From Xestospongia muta (Eukaryota; Porifera; Demospongiae; Haplosclerida; Petrosiidae), in the NCBI GenBank assembly GCA_963693285.1, contig OY848931.1, forward strand, positions 1,741,001 to 1,805,000: DNA of 64,000 nucleotides, given 5' to 3'. Shown here in pieces: positions 1 to 25,125 of the stretch. The notes below the pieces were generated by a model, which ran no database searches, had not been told where the DNA came from, and saw nothing but the letters and a program-made list of their open reading frames with translations. Position numbers and translations under genes: made by a program. Numbering within the stretch: the stretch's first letter is position 1; each line of letters opens with the position of its first letter.

Positions 1-2985
<2,985 letters not shown>

Positions 2986-3168
2986 CAACTGGATATTGAC
3001 AGGCACAGATCATCACTTATATCTTATGGGATCCCAGTTATATTAATGATAATAGAAATGATGTAAAACTTCTAGAAAATTTAAACAGGAGAAAAAAATA
3101 TATAAATTTTTAGTAGTGTTAAAAATTTGATAAAGCATGTCCGTTAGGCGTTAGTTAAATCGATGCAT

Positions 3169-3585
3169 TCACTTTGAGAGAACTGGACGACTGTCAGAAT
3201 TTCCAATATGCTTGTACATCTCTTCTGGATCGATAGAGAATCTGTAGAGATATCGTTCGCCTCCCATCTTCTTCAAGATCCCTCTATCATAATAATAATG
3301 AAGGGTTCGACTAAGACGCTCATATGTCATGTTTGGTATGTGTTTTATCTTTCCCCACCAAATAGCGATTGCTTCAGGGTCGACAAGACGAAATTCCAAT
3401 TCTCGACGATTAGTCCATTCTATAAGGTCCCCGTATTTCTCTGGGTCCTCGAGCAATGCATAGAGGAACTGCCATAGCTGCATGCCTCCTTTTCTCTGTG
3501 GCATTCTGATACCTTCTTCAACATCTTCTGGATCATGTTCCAAATCAAACACACTGGGCTTAGTATCGTCAGTAACTGTAGCCAT
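3169..3585 (-). CDS. Short ETS-domain transcription factor
   Basis: An intact single-exon reading frame of 138 residues. Residues about 1-34 are an acidic leader. From about 35 onward lies a full ETS winged-helix domain: MQLWQFLYALLEDPEKY, then W-T-N-R-R-E-L-E-F, W-W-G-K, the recognition helix YERLSRTLHYYYDRGI and the wing GGERYLYRF. The protein ends some 20 residues after the domain, so it has no Pointed or transactivation domain and is far shorter than most ETS proteins. The second of the two normally invariant recognition-helix arginines (R-x-x-R-Y-Y-Y) is histidine here (codon CAT near 3307). It lies between the convergent TTC21B end and the CSAD-like stop. An unseen upstream exon cannot be excluded, but the ATG at 3585 is in a clean context. 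Confidence 0.85.
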   Translation of the reverse strand: MATVTDDTKPSVFDLEHDPEDVEEGIRMPQRKGGMQLWQFLYALLEDPEKYGDLIEWTNRRELEFRLVDPEAIAIWWGKIKHIPNMTYERLSRTLHYYYDRGILKKMGGERYLYRFSIDPEEMYKHIGNSDSRPVLSK

Positions 3586-3733
3586 GACTTTTTGTTATTT
3601 AATTAAGGTTAATAACTTCCTCAAAGAAAACGGGATTTCTGAAATAACAATTATTAATTTCAAAACCAGCTAAAAGGCATTATACAAAGCATGTATAATA
3701 TATTATATCTCAGTGGTTTGAGGCTAGCTCAGT

Positions 3734-6700
3734 TTATAGATCTTTGCCAAGACGCTCAATTTCACTTAAAAGAAAGTCCATATCACTTTCTTTTCCTTGA
3801 GGAGTAACACATACCATCCGAAAGAAATTAGGATATGAACCTATAATATATCAGTAAATGAAATGAGAGAGCTGGATAGCTGACAGTTGTACTTTTCTTA
3901 CCAAGGGGTTGATATCCAACCATTAGAGTACCTTCTTCCATTAGTCTTGTTTTAATGGTAGGTGCTATATGATTTAGTCGTGCATTTCTCTCCTGTAAGT
4001 CAGTACATCCTTGTAGACTTGGAGGGATATACCAAAAACAGACATTGGCATATTCTGGTTCCTACAGAAATAAATACAGTTACTACTAGACTAAGGTAGT
4101 CATTTTAACTAACTAATATCAGTTCAAAGCTTTTGTGCTCTTTAATTCTTTGAGCCAAATATCTTGACAAGTACAAAATATAATGAAGACAAGGTAGTGT
4201 TACTTACTTAGCTAGTGCAATGGAATTTTCCACTTGTCTTGCAAAACCTTTCCTTCCCTAAGAGAGCACACCAGACAATATATTTATATATTGTACAATA
4301 TACTTTTGCTTTCCACATTAGCCAAAGTTTAAATACATCATTAACTCGTCCACATTGTATTGATTTGTCACCAGTATCGTAGCTAATATCATAGTTCTGT
4401 TTGTCCTTTTGGAAGAGATAACTGGCTTTAGTTGAATTGCAAGATCCCAACAAACCCTAAAGAAGAAGTAAACAAAAAGAAGAGGAAAAAGTCAGTTACA
4501 TTTCGTTTAAGAATAATAGCTGAACATTGTTGAGGGACTACTGTCGTCTTGTGGAAATCCCAAGCAATCGAGTCAGCTCTACAAGAAAATATGCTCAGTA
4601 ACAATGTAATTATGAGACTACCTCTCAGTAACAATGTAATTATGAGACTACCTCTCAGTAACAACGTAATTATGAGACTACCTCTCAGTAACAATGTAAT
4701 TATGAGACTACCTCTCAGTAAAAATGTAATTATGAGATTACCTCTCAATAACAATGTAATTATGAGATTACCTCTCAGTAACAATGTAATTATGAGATTA
4801 CCTCTCAGTAACAATGTAATTATGAGACTACCTCTCAATAACAATGTGATTATGAGATTACCTCTCAGTAACAATGTAATTATGAGACTACCTCTCAGTA
4901 ACAATGTAATTATGAGACTACCTCTCAGTAACAACGTAATTATGAGACTACCTCTCAGTAACAATGTAATTATGAGACTACCTCTCAATAACAATGTGAT
5001 TATGAGATTACCTCTCAGTAACAATGTAATTATGAGATTATCTCTCAGTAACAATGTAATTATGAGATTACCTCTCTGAATTTGCCATAAGATGTTTATG
5101 TTTTTCAGAAATCAAGCAAACACCTCCGTAAGCAGCCTGTTATAAAAATAAAGTTTCTCTCACACTCCATCTTCTATTTCTCTCTCTTACGTCAATGTGT
5201 AGCCACAAGTCATGTTTCTTACAGACATCAGCAATTGGACCAATAGGATCATAAGCTCCAATTACAGTTGTACCAGAAGTAGCTACAACAGCAAATGGGG
5301 CAAACCCCTAATTTTCCATTATAATTCTGTCAAACGATATCAGTGCTAACTTTTTGTTTAGCTTCCTCAATTTTTCTATCTAGATCCACTGGATCCATTT
5401 TTCCTCTACAATAAACAAGACAACATTACTAGTGTATGACATCATTGCTAACTTGTCATCACAGTTCACAGCAATAACACTTTCTGTACCTAACCCCAAT
5501 ATAATGGCTGACTTCTTGATTGAGTAATGACTCTAAGAATTCAAATACGAATCAACAGAACCATTTCTTTTTGCACACATACCTGTTCGGAAGCAAAGAA
5601 CACTAATGTCGGTAAGTGCTGTATACCACGCTCTTTTGATTCAGGATATTTATAATAACGTGCCATCATTAAACCATACATGTTTGCTATGGAGCCACCT
5701 AGGAAACAAAACATTTTTTAATAATTACTGTTTAAATTTAAATTAAAAATTTTTGGCTTAACAACTAAAATTCACTCATTACACATCTACTACACTAGAA
5801 TCTTATGAAGACATATTGCACAATTAAAATTCACTCATTACACATCTACTACACTAGAATCTCTCTTATGAAGACATATTGCACAATTAAAATTCACTCA
5901 TTACACATCTACTACACTAGAATCTCTCTTATGAAGACATATTGGCTTAACAATTAAATTTCACTCATTACACATCTACTTCACTAGAATCTCTATAGTG
6001 GACTTAACAACAATAATAAGGTTAATTACAAGGTTACATTGACCCTTGGACACAATGAGGGTTTATTGTACAGAGTATATCATATGTGTATTGTACAGAG
6101 TATATCATGTGTATTGTCTTATGAAGACACTTTGTTATTGAGGACATATTCAGAACCAAACTGATGATTTTCTAAGTCATTTCATGGATAAAATACCTGG
6201 TGTAAAAATACCATCTCCATCTCCATTTGGCCATCCCACAAATTCTCTCATCTTCTTGAGTATATATGCCTCCATGACAGTAAAAACAGGAGCCATTTCA
6301 AATGTATACATCAAGGTATTAACAGTAGAGGTCAACATTTGACCTAGTAGTCCAACCTGATCTACACCGCCAGTGAATAATTGGTTAAAACAATAAGGAT
6401 GAACTACAAGAGAAATAAAGCACAGAATTGTCTCTTGTAAACAATTGATGTGATGAGATAAGATAATTACAACAACAAAAAACTAAAACAACAATCTACT
6501 TTTGACAGTTGTATATAAACAAAGGTCAAATTACACAATCTAGTAATTTCATGAAATATGAAGAACTAATGTTATTGTTTAATAATATAATAATCAGTGC
6601 TTTGTAGTTATTATAGCAATAATATTATGCAAGAGAAAGTGCAAATTAAAAAATATTGTTTTGATTCTAAACAGTTTATATTTTGGTGTGAAAATAAAAG

Positions 6701-7011
6701 GTGAAAAATCAAGAATGCAGTGTTAGCAATATCATCATTACAACAATCTCTAAAACTAAGTTGTGCTTACTTGTATGAACTGAGTATTTCAAGACACTTT
6801 TACATTGTTCTATAATATCTTCTTCCTTGATCCCTTCCTCTGGTAAAGAGAGGTCAACCAGTTGACTAATTTCATGAGGTTGATGGAACTCCAGTACTTT
6901 GGTGTCTCTGTCTTGATACTTCTGTATGTAGTCTTTAACTAGAACTGTCACAGCATCAAAGAGACTAGATAGATCTCTAGTGTAGCCATAGCTACCTTCT
7001 TGGTTGGCCAT
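3734..7011 (-). CDS. CSAD/GADL1-like PLP-dependent acidic amino-acid decarboxylase
   Basis: Group II pyridoxal-phosphate decarboxylase resembling cysteine sulfinate decarboxylase (taurine/hypotaurine synthesis) and glutamate decarboxylase. Exons read in order: start at 7011 ([20 protein letters not shown]), [56 protein letters not shown], the cofactor-binding AAYGGVCLI, the lysine motif [45 protein letters not shown], and the end EIERLGKDL at 3734. Length and C-terminus fit CSAD. The usual N-P-H-K around the PLP lysine is D-F-H-K, and AAWGG is AAYGG, so substrate choice or activity may differ. The intron at 4579-5071 is almost entirely a 30-bp minisatellite. Confidence 0.85.
4593..5076 (-). 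repeat. 30-bp minisatellite, about 16 units, carrying a repeated 5' splice site
   Basis: About sixteen 30-bp units fill the 493-nt intron of the CSAD-like gene. On the sense strand each unit contains GAGAGGTAATCTC, the same sequence as the authentic donor (exon ends AG at 5072, then GTAATC). Units differ by single bases. Use of an inner donor would read AGG TAA and stop at once. Confidence 0.95.
5767..5995. repeat. Four imperfect ~60-67-bp tandem units in intron
   Basis: Units begin with ATTCACTCATTACACATCT near 5769, 5829, 5892 and 5959. The last is partial and more diverged. They lie inside a CSAD-like intron. Confidence 0.85.
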
Positions 7012-7183
7012 TTTTACAATGAGCGATAGTGCAGATGTTACTACTAATTAACAGCAGAGTTCTATGAATATTATTACAAAGTTAATAAAAATAATTTAAT
7101 ATTTTTTCACACAAACAAACTATAAATACTAACTACTTCCGGAAGTATTATGAACATACAATTCTTAGTTAAGTAACATAATT

Positions 7184-13954
<6,771 letters not shown>

Positions 13955-14352
13955 TATCTAGTCAGATCATGTATAGTGGATCTTTAAGAGAAAAGAGAAA
14001 GCTAGTTTCGACTATAGACTCTTACACAATCGAAACAACTAATAAGTTTTAAGCTTACCTCTTGACGGATGCTTGTTAAACTAATCCGAACGATTCGGAA
14101 CTTAGCTTAGATTCAGACAAAATAGTTAGTTAACTGGTTTCGAAAAGCCTTTGATTGCATCAGGTGATGAGCTTGTACAACGTATTTTCTTCTTTATATT
14201 ATTCATACTTTGGCTGTGGGCAGGCAACCACAATAATATTAATATTCCATACTGAGTAATAATTATTAACATAGTTTGCGACATATAACATTCACACAAA
14301 AGTTTATTTAACATTCTTATGGCAATCACCTAGGTAACTAAAGTACTCATCA

Positions 14353-14936
14353 CTACTGTCCACTGTGAGCTACTCTTTCACGAAGCAATGGTTCCACTTG
14401 CACTCGAGCTTGTAACTTGGTAGCTTTTCCTTGATAACGACCCTTTCTACCTCCACCCTTCCCCTCAAGCAGCTCAGAAACTCTAAAATCCCAAAATTAT
14501 TTTAAAAAGAATTACAAACCTATTGCAGCAAACCTGGGTCCAACTTCATTCACAAAAGCTTCGTTTCCTGCTAATAAAAACTGACCACTGCCTCTGTCTC
14601 CGCCCACTGTAACAAATACCGTAATGTCCTATAATTGTACCTGTAGAAAGAGTCACAAGAGACCACACCCACTTACATGACTACTCAATTCTGAAGCTAC
14701 GATATTCATAAACTCATTATCGCCTTCCTCTTTATGCACTATAGCTAATGGATCTACTGGTTGAGAATGTAAGTGACGAAATGCTATCAATTGAGCTAGC
14801 TCTCTTAATTGAGTTCGTATAACCTTTTGTAAAGAAGGGATGTGTTTATACATGTCATAAATATTAATACCTTAGCAGATTGACGTTGAGTTTTTAACAG
14901 TCGATCTACTGCATCACAATGGTCATCTAAACCAGT

Positions 14937-14981
<45 letters not shown>

Positions 14982-16473
14982 ATTAATTCTACTCAATTTC
15001 ATAATTTCATTACCTCAATAACTTGGTTAATTCTTTCTCAGTCCGAGTACATTTGGCTAAATAATGAATTACTCTATTGCCAGCCACATAAAACAATAAA
15101 GTGATGCCTTTTTTAGACTCAGTGTATAATAGTTTGATGCATTGTATATCACTAAGATTACTAACGTGGGTACCACAACACATATTGGAATCTATACCTA
15201 GACAAAGTAGGAAGTTATAACAACAAGTATGATGACTATAGTACTAATAATAGCTTACAAACAAAAACATCATCAGTTATTTCTCCTAAAAAAAACAAAC
15301 CTTCAATATCAACAACTCTCACTTGACCCACAAAATCATCAGGTAATCCTCGTGAACGAACCTACAAAGAACTCACAAAACAGAAAATAAACACACTCGA
15401 TACCTCTTCTAATTCTTCTGACGAAGGATCTAACCATCTAGGTGTCATGGCTCTATGTTGACGTATACACTCATTACATTTATCTTCAATAGCTTGTATC
15501 TCATCTTGAGTTAGTTTGGGAGTAGACAATTCTATAAAACATTTGCTATCCTTTCCTATTGCTAGGTTCCTACAGTGTAATATAAAAATATCCTATAACA
15601 TGTAATTATGACTGTACGTTATCTCTGTATATTAAACATTTGCTATCCTCTCCTATTGCTAGGTTCCTATAGTTTAACAGTGTAATATAAAAATATCCTA
15701 TAACATGTAATTATGACTGTATGTTATCTTTGTATATTAAACATTTGCTATCCTTTCCTATTGCTAGGTTCCTATAGTTTAACAGTGTAATATAAAAATA
15801 TGCTATAACAATTTAATTTGGATCATGGAATTTGGAATGACATGACCTAATATTACAATATTGTAGTCATAACTTGCCATGAGGTAGTTTTGTAACCAAA
15901 CATGGAGTCTGTAATAGCAGTTATAAGGTGTTGACCTACACTAAAAATGTATATTAGCCATTAATATATAGGGGCGTCCTAACCTGAGTGTTGTTGCATG
16001 TGATCATGCCTTCTTGTCCAATCCACTTCTAACTCGACTTCTTGTCCAACTGTCAAAGGTTGAGTCACAAAATGGACTGCTTCTCCACCTCTTCTTTCAA
16101 CTCGCAATACTTCAATATCTGCAATCTAGAGGAAGATATTATACATACATATATACATATATATAGTAAGGGCAAGAAAAGCTCAAGTATTTTAGTACTG
16201 GTTCTATTTTATGAAACATGTGTTGATGTGAACTATGTACTGATTATTTAGGCGCTACCTTGCCACGATCATCAGGCTGTAGATAAAGGAAAAATACATT
16301 ATGGCATTCAGTCAACCAACACAACCCACTTGTCCTCCTCCTTCTGGAAAGAGGATTGTGTCTTCAAGAATGACTTCAAATCCTTCTATGTCTCCGTGTT
16401 TTACTTGTTGACATGACACCACTTTGGTGGTAAAATGGCGAAGATATGAGTCTTTTTGACATTTGAACGACAT
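14353..16473 (-). CDS. AARSD1: AARSD1, alanyl-tRNA editing protein
   Basis: Freestanding AlaX-type editing factor that hydrolyses Ser-tRNA(Ala) and Gly-tRNA(Ala), protecting translation from misacylation. Start at 16473 (MSFKCQKDSYLRHFTTKVVS), then LEDTILFPEGGGQ, PDDRGKIADIEVLRVERRGG, DWTRRHDHMQQHS-x-GQHL (the zinc-binding H-x-x-x-H), DPSSEELEEV, RGLPDDFVGQVRVVDIEG, the C-C-G-T-H region near 15180 (NMCCGTHVSNL), EGDNEFMNIVASELSS and the Gly-rich end ELLEGKGGGRKGRYQGKATK. The stop is at 14353. Both HxxxH and the CxxxH zinc ligands are retained, so activity is expected. It is divergent from MCM6, sharing a ~310-bp promoter. One intron carries a repeat that duplicates its own acceptor. Confidence 0.92.
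14940..14980 (-). repeat. (CT)n tract abutting an AARSD1 acceptor
   Basis: About 41 nt of GA on the plus strand becomes CT on the AARSD1 sense strand and ends directly in the acceptor CTCTCAG before the exon beginning TACTGGTTTAGATG. Confidence 0.9.
15536..15805 (-). repeat. ~100-bp tandem repeat copying an AARSD1 3' splice site and exon start
   Basis: Three copies, near 15536, 15634 and 15739, of a segment containing the exon start (sense GGAACCTAGCAATAGG) with its TAG acceptor. Only the copy nearest 15569 continues into the real exon (N-L-A-I-G-K-D-S-K-C-F-I-E-L). The other two are decoy acceptors inside the intron. Confidence 0.85.
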
Positions 16474-16689
16474 GTTTGGGATGTGCTGAAATGACCTGAG
16501 CCACTCCCCTACAGTCTAAGTATGCTATGATCGTGAAATGTGTGTAGTTTACTTGAGGGCAATATGTAGCTCTTTTCTGCTGATCATTAACAATTCCAAG
16601 CTCTAAAAAGGCTAATAATAACTCAGTATATATATTAAAGAAACCGAATGCAACAAAGAAAGGATAGGAGTCAAGAGCTAATTTATAGC

Positions 16690-16701
16690 TGCGCATGCGC
16701 A
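16690..16701. promoter_or_regulatory. NRF1/alpha-Pal-type palindrome between AARSD1 and MCM6
   Basis: TGCGCATGCGCA is a perfect 12-bp palindrome fitting the known NRF1 consensus YGCGCAYGCGCR. It lies 86 bp before the MCM6 ATG and about 217 bp from the AARSD1 ATG. The identical sequence recurs at 32,751. The local sequence is otherwise AT-rich, so the GC-rich palindrome stands out. Confidence 0.75.
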
Positions 16702-16786
16702 ATAAGGATATTAATTGGCGGTCCCGGGAAAGAAACTTTTGTCAACTTGTGAACTCTCTTCCACAATATCAACGGGTTAGATTGAG

Positions 16787-20579
<3,793 letters not shown>

Positions 20580-21548
20580 ACTACATAATTGATGGTTATT
20601 TTTCCAAAGAGAGTTACATCTTCACAAACTGTGTTATATTATACACAAAATAGTCCTTATATTTCTCAAAACTGACACACACCAAATGTACATAACAATA
20701 AAACTGTTATTTGAAATATAAAATAAACAGAAATTAAGTCTGTAAAGAACCAGTCTAAATGTCTCATATCGAATCTGTTAAGATGTACTGCATCAATCGC
20801 AAATGAAGCTCCATGAACAAAACCAGTCTAGTGGTCTTCCATCAGTCCAAGACCTACTCATTATCTTGAACTCCCTCTGAGCAGTTTAACATTTGGCAGT
20901 CTCCACATTCTTCCATCATCTATGGTACAAAATAAGAAACAATTACTCCTTTTTCAAACAAAAACAGTACATCCAGTTCACCTGGCCTACCTCACCATAG
21001 CTACTATACATACTACAGTCATAATCCTATTGTTGATACATTTCTATATCCTGGCCTCTAAGTTCTGCTTTGCTACGGCTAACATCAAAAATAGCTCAGC
21101 TTTGTTGAGTATTTTACATCTTGTCTCTAAATAGTTCTCCTGGACTTGTGTGTCTGCTAAGAAAAATGAAGGGGCAGGCTATTTGCCTTTAACACCCCCA
21201 TATTAGGTGTGATATTCTCTCAAAGGACAATATGTAAGAAAATACCAATAATTATTACTTACAGAAGGAAACAAATGAACAAGGTAATATTACATGTGTC
21301 TTTGTGTGTAGTAGTAATAAATGAGTGTATCAAATGTTCTACACTGTTTACAATAAGGTAGCTTTGTTAATATATCTGTACTGATCTTGACTAGCTAGCT
21401 GTAGAGAGATGATACTTCTAGCTATCAATCTAGTAATTCCTATATAAGATAGTGAAAATATAATAACTAACTATAACCCGGTGTGTGTGTGTGTCAATGT
21501 CCCATTAGCAAGTAACTATGTCATCTAGTCCTACTTATACCACTCACA
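20580..21548. other. Convergent 3' intergenic region (MCM6 / hnRNP), no gene seen
   Basis: AT-rich sequence holding the 3' UTRs of two convergent genes. An AATAAA signal for MCM6 lies near 20,697 and another near 20,722. I find no further gene. A 70-residue open frame at 20922-21134 shows no recognisable domain. Confidence 0.6.
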
Positions 21549-23026
21549 TTAACGGCGATACGGATGGTAAGAGCGAGCAGCACCACCACCTTGACTACGT
21601 GGGATATACCCACCTCCTGTAGCAGCAGGAGGTGGTTGCATCCCTCCACCATAACCAGCAGCTCCATTGCCACTGTAAGTCTGGTATCCTCCACTTGTTC
21701 CCCCATAACCAGGATTAGGTGGTGGATTATAACTACCATACATACCAGTACTATAGCCTGCACTAGCAGTACTGCCTTCATAGGTTGGTCGATAAGGTGG
21801 ATGATTATATGATGTATCGTAACTGGGATACTCTTGTCCATAGGGTGGAGCTGGCTGGTAATATTCCACTGGATATCGTGGTTGTTGTTGATGTTGATAG
21901 CTTGGGTATGGTTGTTGAGGATAACGATCTTTGGGGGGTGGGGCCATATAACCACCTCCTGGTCTTCTATCATGACGCCTATCTAAATATCTGTTATTAT
22001 AATCTCGTTGTCGGTTCATTTCATCGACACTCTGAGCCTTTTTACATTCGACATCTCTCTCTCGAATACGAATGAGTCGTTGGCTACACAATTTATCAGC
22101 ACTGTCGTAGTCTTCAAAGACAACAAACCCAAACCCACGAGGTTTTTTAGTACCTTTCTCTCGAATGATGACAGCATCTTCAACAGCTCCAAATTCTTGC
22201 ATGATATCTCTGATCTCATCTTCAGTTGTATCAAGATGGAGGCCACCAAGAAACACCTAATGAAAAATAATGATAATTAGTATGACATTTAATTATAATT
22301 AAAGTGAAAGACACCTCAAGAATGAGTCATAAATGACTTGTGATAAAATAACACCTTTATCTCTCCAATCAAAAACAGACAACATTGGTGGTGTCAATAG
22401 ATTATAACACAATTATTATCTATTTGAGAAGTGACTATTATTACACTAAATTAGGAATGCTAGTTAGGACATTGGGTTTATTGTTACAACAATTACATTT
22501 GACAATAGAGGTCCTTATCGTACATCCCTCGTTGATTGTTAATTAACTTAAGAGAGTTTATATTTGGCTAAATTAACTTGTACCTCTGAGATTTCTGAGT
22601 ACATACCTTCTTTGTTTTTGCTAGTACATCAGGAGTACAAGCATCCCTTGGTACAGCACGTTTTGTTTCAACAGTTTTGTTGTCTATTTTGTGAGGGGCA
22701 GCTTTGATACACTCATCAACACATTCTTTCTCAGTATAAGTCACAAACCCAAACCTGGATGGAGTAGGAATGAGATGTGGAAATTTTTGGTAACACTTTA
22801 ACGTACCCCCTAGATTTTCTAGTCTGTGAATCTACCATTACTACAGCATCTATAATTTCTCCCCATTCGCTATAGTATTCTTCTAACATCTCTTTGGTAG
22901 TATCCGATGTTAGGCCACCAATAAACATCTTACAACCTTGTTGTTCCTAAAATGAACAGGCACAATATAGTACAGATGTTATATCAATACATTAACTAAA
23001 CGAACCTTTTCTCTGTTGTCCACCAT
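21549..23026 (-). CDS. Two-RRM hnRNP A/B-like RNA-binding protein
   Basis: Nuclear RNA-binding protein of the hnRNP A/B-DAZAP1-Musashi class. Start at 23026 (MVDNREKEQQGCK). RRM1 has RNP2 M-F-I-G-G-L and RNP1 (R-G) F-G-F-V-T-Y across an exon junction near 22,755. RRM2 has V-F-L-G-G-L (22,250) and RGFGFVVFEDYDSADKLCS (near 22,130). The C-terminal ~130 residues are low complexity, rich in Gly, Tyr, Pro and Gln (G-Y-G-G and PPP runs), ending SYHPYRR at 21549. Such tails mediate protein-protein contacts and condensation, and the final P-Y-R-R resembles a PY-type nuclear import signal (inference). It is divergent from HIBADH, with only 124 bp between starts. The exact subfamily is not settled. Confidence 0.85.
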
Positions 23027-23150
23027 TTCTACAGTTATAACTTATCAACGTCAGGAGAAAAGACGCGTGGTTATATAATTTCTTTTTATTCGAAATGCAA
23101 TAATAATATTAAACTATAAATTAATGACTAGCTCCACCCCCCCAAGAGTA
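23027..23150. promoter_or_regulatory. Compact divergent promoter, hnRNP / HIBADH
   Basis: Only 124 bp separates the two start codons, so both promoters and 5' UTRs must lie here or overlap. A short GACGCGTGG block and TTATATAA occur near 23,060. No NRF1 palindrome is present. Confidence 0.5.
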
Positions 23151-24961
23151 ATGGCTCTGAGATGGTATAGAATGTTTCAGAAAGGAGGACAATTTGTCCG
23201 CATGTATTCCAATGGACCTTCAAAGAATGTAAGAGGATACCCGAAACATTCTATTAATACCATCTGTTACTATTAGGCAGTTGGTTTTATTGGTCTGGGC
23301 AATATGGGACTCCCAATGGCTCGTAATCTCCTTGCCAAGGGTCAAAGTGTCCTAGTATATGATAAGGTGGAAAAACAGGTTCAAGAGGCAGTGAAAGATG
23401 GTGCTATAGCAGCTAGTGGGCCTGCCGATATTGCTCAACAGGCTACCACTATTTGTACTATGCTACCAGCTAGGTATGATAAACCCCCAGTCCTATGGAG
23501 TAGGTGTATAGGTCTGGGACTGTCACGTGTGATAATACATTCATGTAGTAATCATTACTGAACACTGATGCAAACTCTAGACATAATATTTTATACATTG
23601 CTGATAGTGGTAAATTATTACTATTGTTTTACTTAACTATAACTAAAACATTAGTCAAAACGTTAGTATATTTGCTGAGAGAGCAAAACTAATTAGAACT
23701 AACTGTAACCAATTAAGTCTCTGCTAGCAAATTAATATACAAAGTTGAACTATATATAATATAATTAATTATAGAAATGAATAATTAATCTTCCAATGAT
23801 CCTAGTAGTACATTCATACAAGTATCCTTTGTAACGTCTGTCAGCTAATATCATATAATACACTTAACAGCCAAATAGCATCACTTGACTAGTACTATAT
23901 ATAAAGCTAATAGATTATTCAGTATACTTACTATAGTCCATGTTATAGTGCACTAAAGCAAGCACTTATTTTATGTGCTATGAAGGTAATATAGAAATTA
24001 TTGTATTGTTTCAATCATCTCTTTCTAGTGAACATGTACGTGAAGTTTATGCCGGTGATAATGGTATTTTTTCTGCTGTACAATCTGGTAGTTTGTTGAT
24101 TGATTGTAGCACTATTGATGGGGCTGATGCTATAGAAATGAGTGATTTGGCAAAGGAGAAGGGAGTACAATATCTTGATGCACCTGTTTCAGGAGGTAGG
24201 GCTAAAAGCATGCAAAGTGTTCCTTATTAAGAAAGGAACACATGTAATTGAAGGTTACCAAGTGACCAATGTAAACATTAAATTTGAATGACCAATTTAT
24301 TTAAGATGATTAATAACAAGTGGTTATTTAACTTATTAGGAGTTGGTGCAGCTACTAATGGTGTGTTAACTTTTATGGTTGGTGGATCGAGTGAGTCATT
24401 TGATTGTGCTAAACCAGTATTAGATTTAATGGGCAAAAACGTTATCCATTGTGGCTCACATGGTGCTGGACAAGCTACTAAAATATGTAATAATATGTTG
24501 CTTGCCATTGGAATGATTGGCACATCTGAAGTTCTACATTTAGCACAAAAGTATGCTGCATGATGTCATGATTGCTAAAAATAGTAACCGCAGAATATAA
24601 TGCCACATTTCACATTTGTTACTATAAAGACCTTTATTGTTAATCTTTTTATAGACTTGGACTTGATCCCAAACTATGTTCTCAAGTGCTTAATATTAGC
24701 AGTGGGCGGTGCTGGTCAAGTGATACTTACAACCCTTGTCCAGGAGTAATGGAAGGTGTTCCTTCGTCACGAAACTACGAAGGAGGATTTGGTACAGCAC
24801 TAATGAGAAAAGATCTAAATTTAGCACAGAATGCGGCCATAGACACAAAGAGTATTACACCAATGGGGTCGCTAGCTCTTCATATTTACAACCTTATGTG
24901 TCAAAATGGCTACGACAGTAAAGATTTTTCGTCAGTCTACAAGTTTTTGGAAGAGAAGTAA
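23151..24961 (+). CDS. HIBADH: HIBADH, 3-hydroxyisobutyrate dehydrogenase (mitochondrial)
   Basis: NAD-dependent oxidation of 3-hydroxyisobutyrate to methylmalonate semialdehyde in valine breakdown. The start at 23151 begins a basic, hydrophobic leader (MALRWYRMFQKGGQFVRMYS) that fits a mitochondrial presequence. The second exon has the Rossmann motif GFIGLGNMGLPMARNLLAKG. Later exons give LLIDCSTIDGADAIEMSDLA, YLDAPVSGG|VGAATNGVL (substrate-binding, spanning a split Gly codon), the catalytic-lysine region GAGQATKICNNMLLAIGM, and TYNPCPGVMEGVPSSRNYEG, ending YKFLEEK at 24961. All family motifs are intact. Introns are longer than its neighbours' (about 550 nt after the second exon). Confidence 0.95.
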
Positions 24962-25125
24962 CAATTGTGTGATATTATTGATGCACATTGTATAGCTCCT
25001 GTCATTAGTAGAAGTTATTAGTTTCCATTAAAATTGGATTCTTTCATTAATTTTGATTATTGGTTTGACAAGATTGCTAAGAAAGCACGCTGTGGGCGCG
25101 GCTTGATAATTGTAACTTAAGTGCT

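Noticed and set aside
4428..5079. Repetitive open frames on both strands with 10-residue repeats; also looks CRISPR-like
   Set aside because: It is a 30-bp head-to-tail minisatellite with no unique spacers, inside an intron of an animal gene.
21521..21973. Histidine/isoleucine-rich 150-residue frame overlapping the hnRNP tail
   Set aside because: Shadow of the Gly/Tyr-rich hnRNP C-terminus in another frame.
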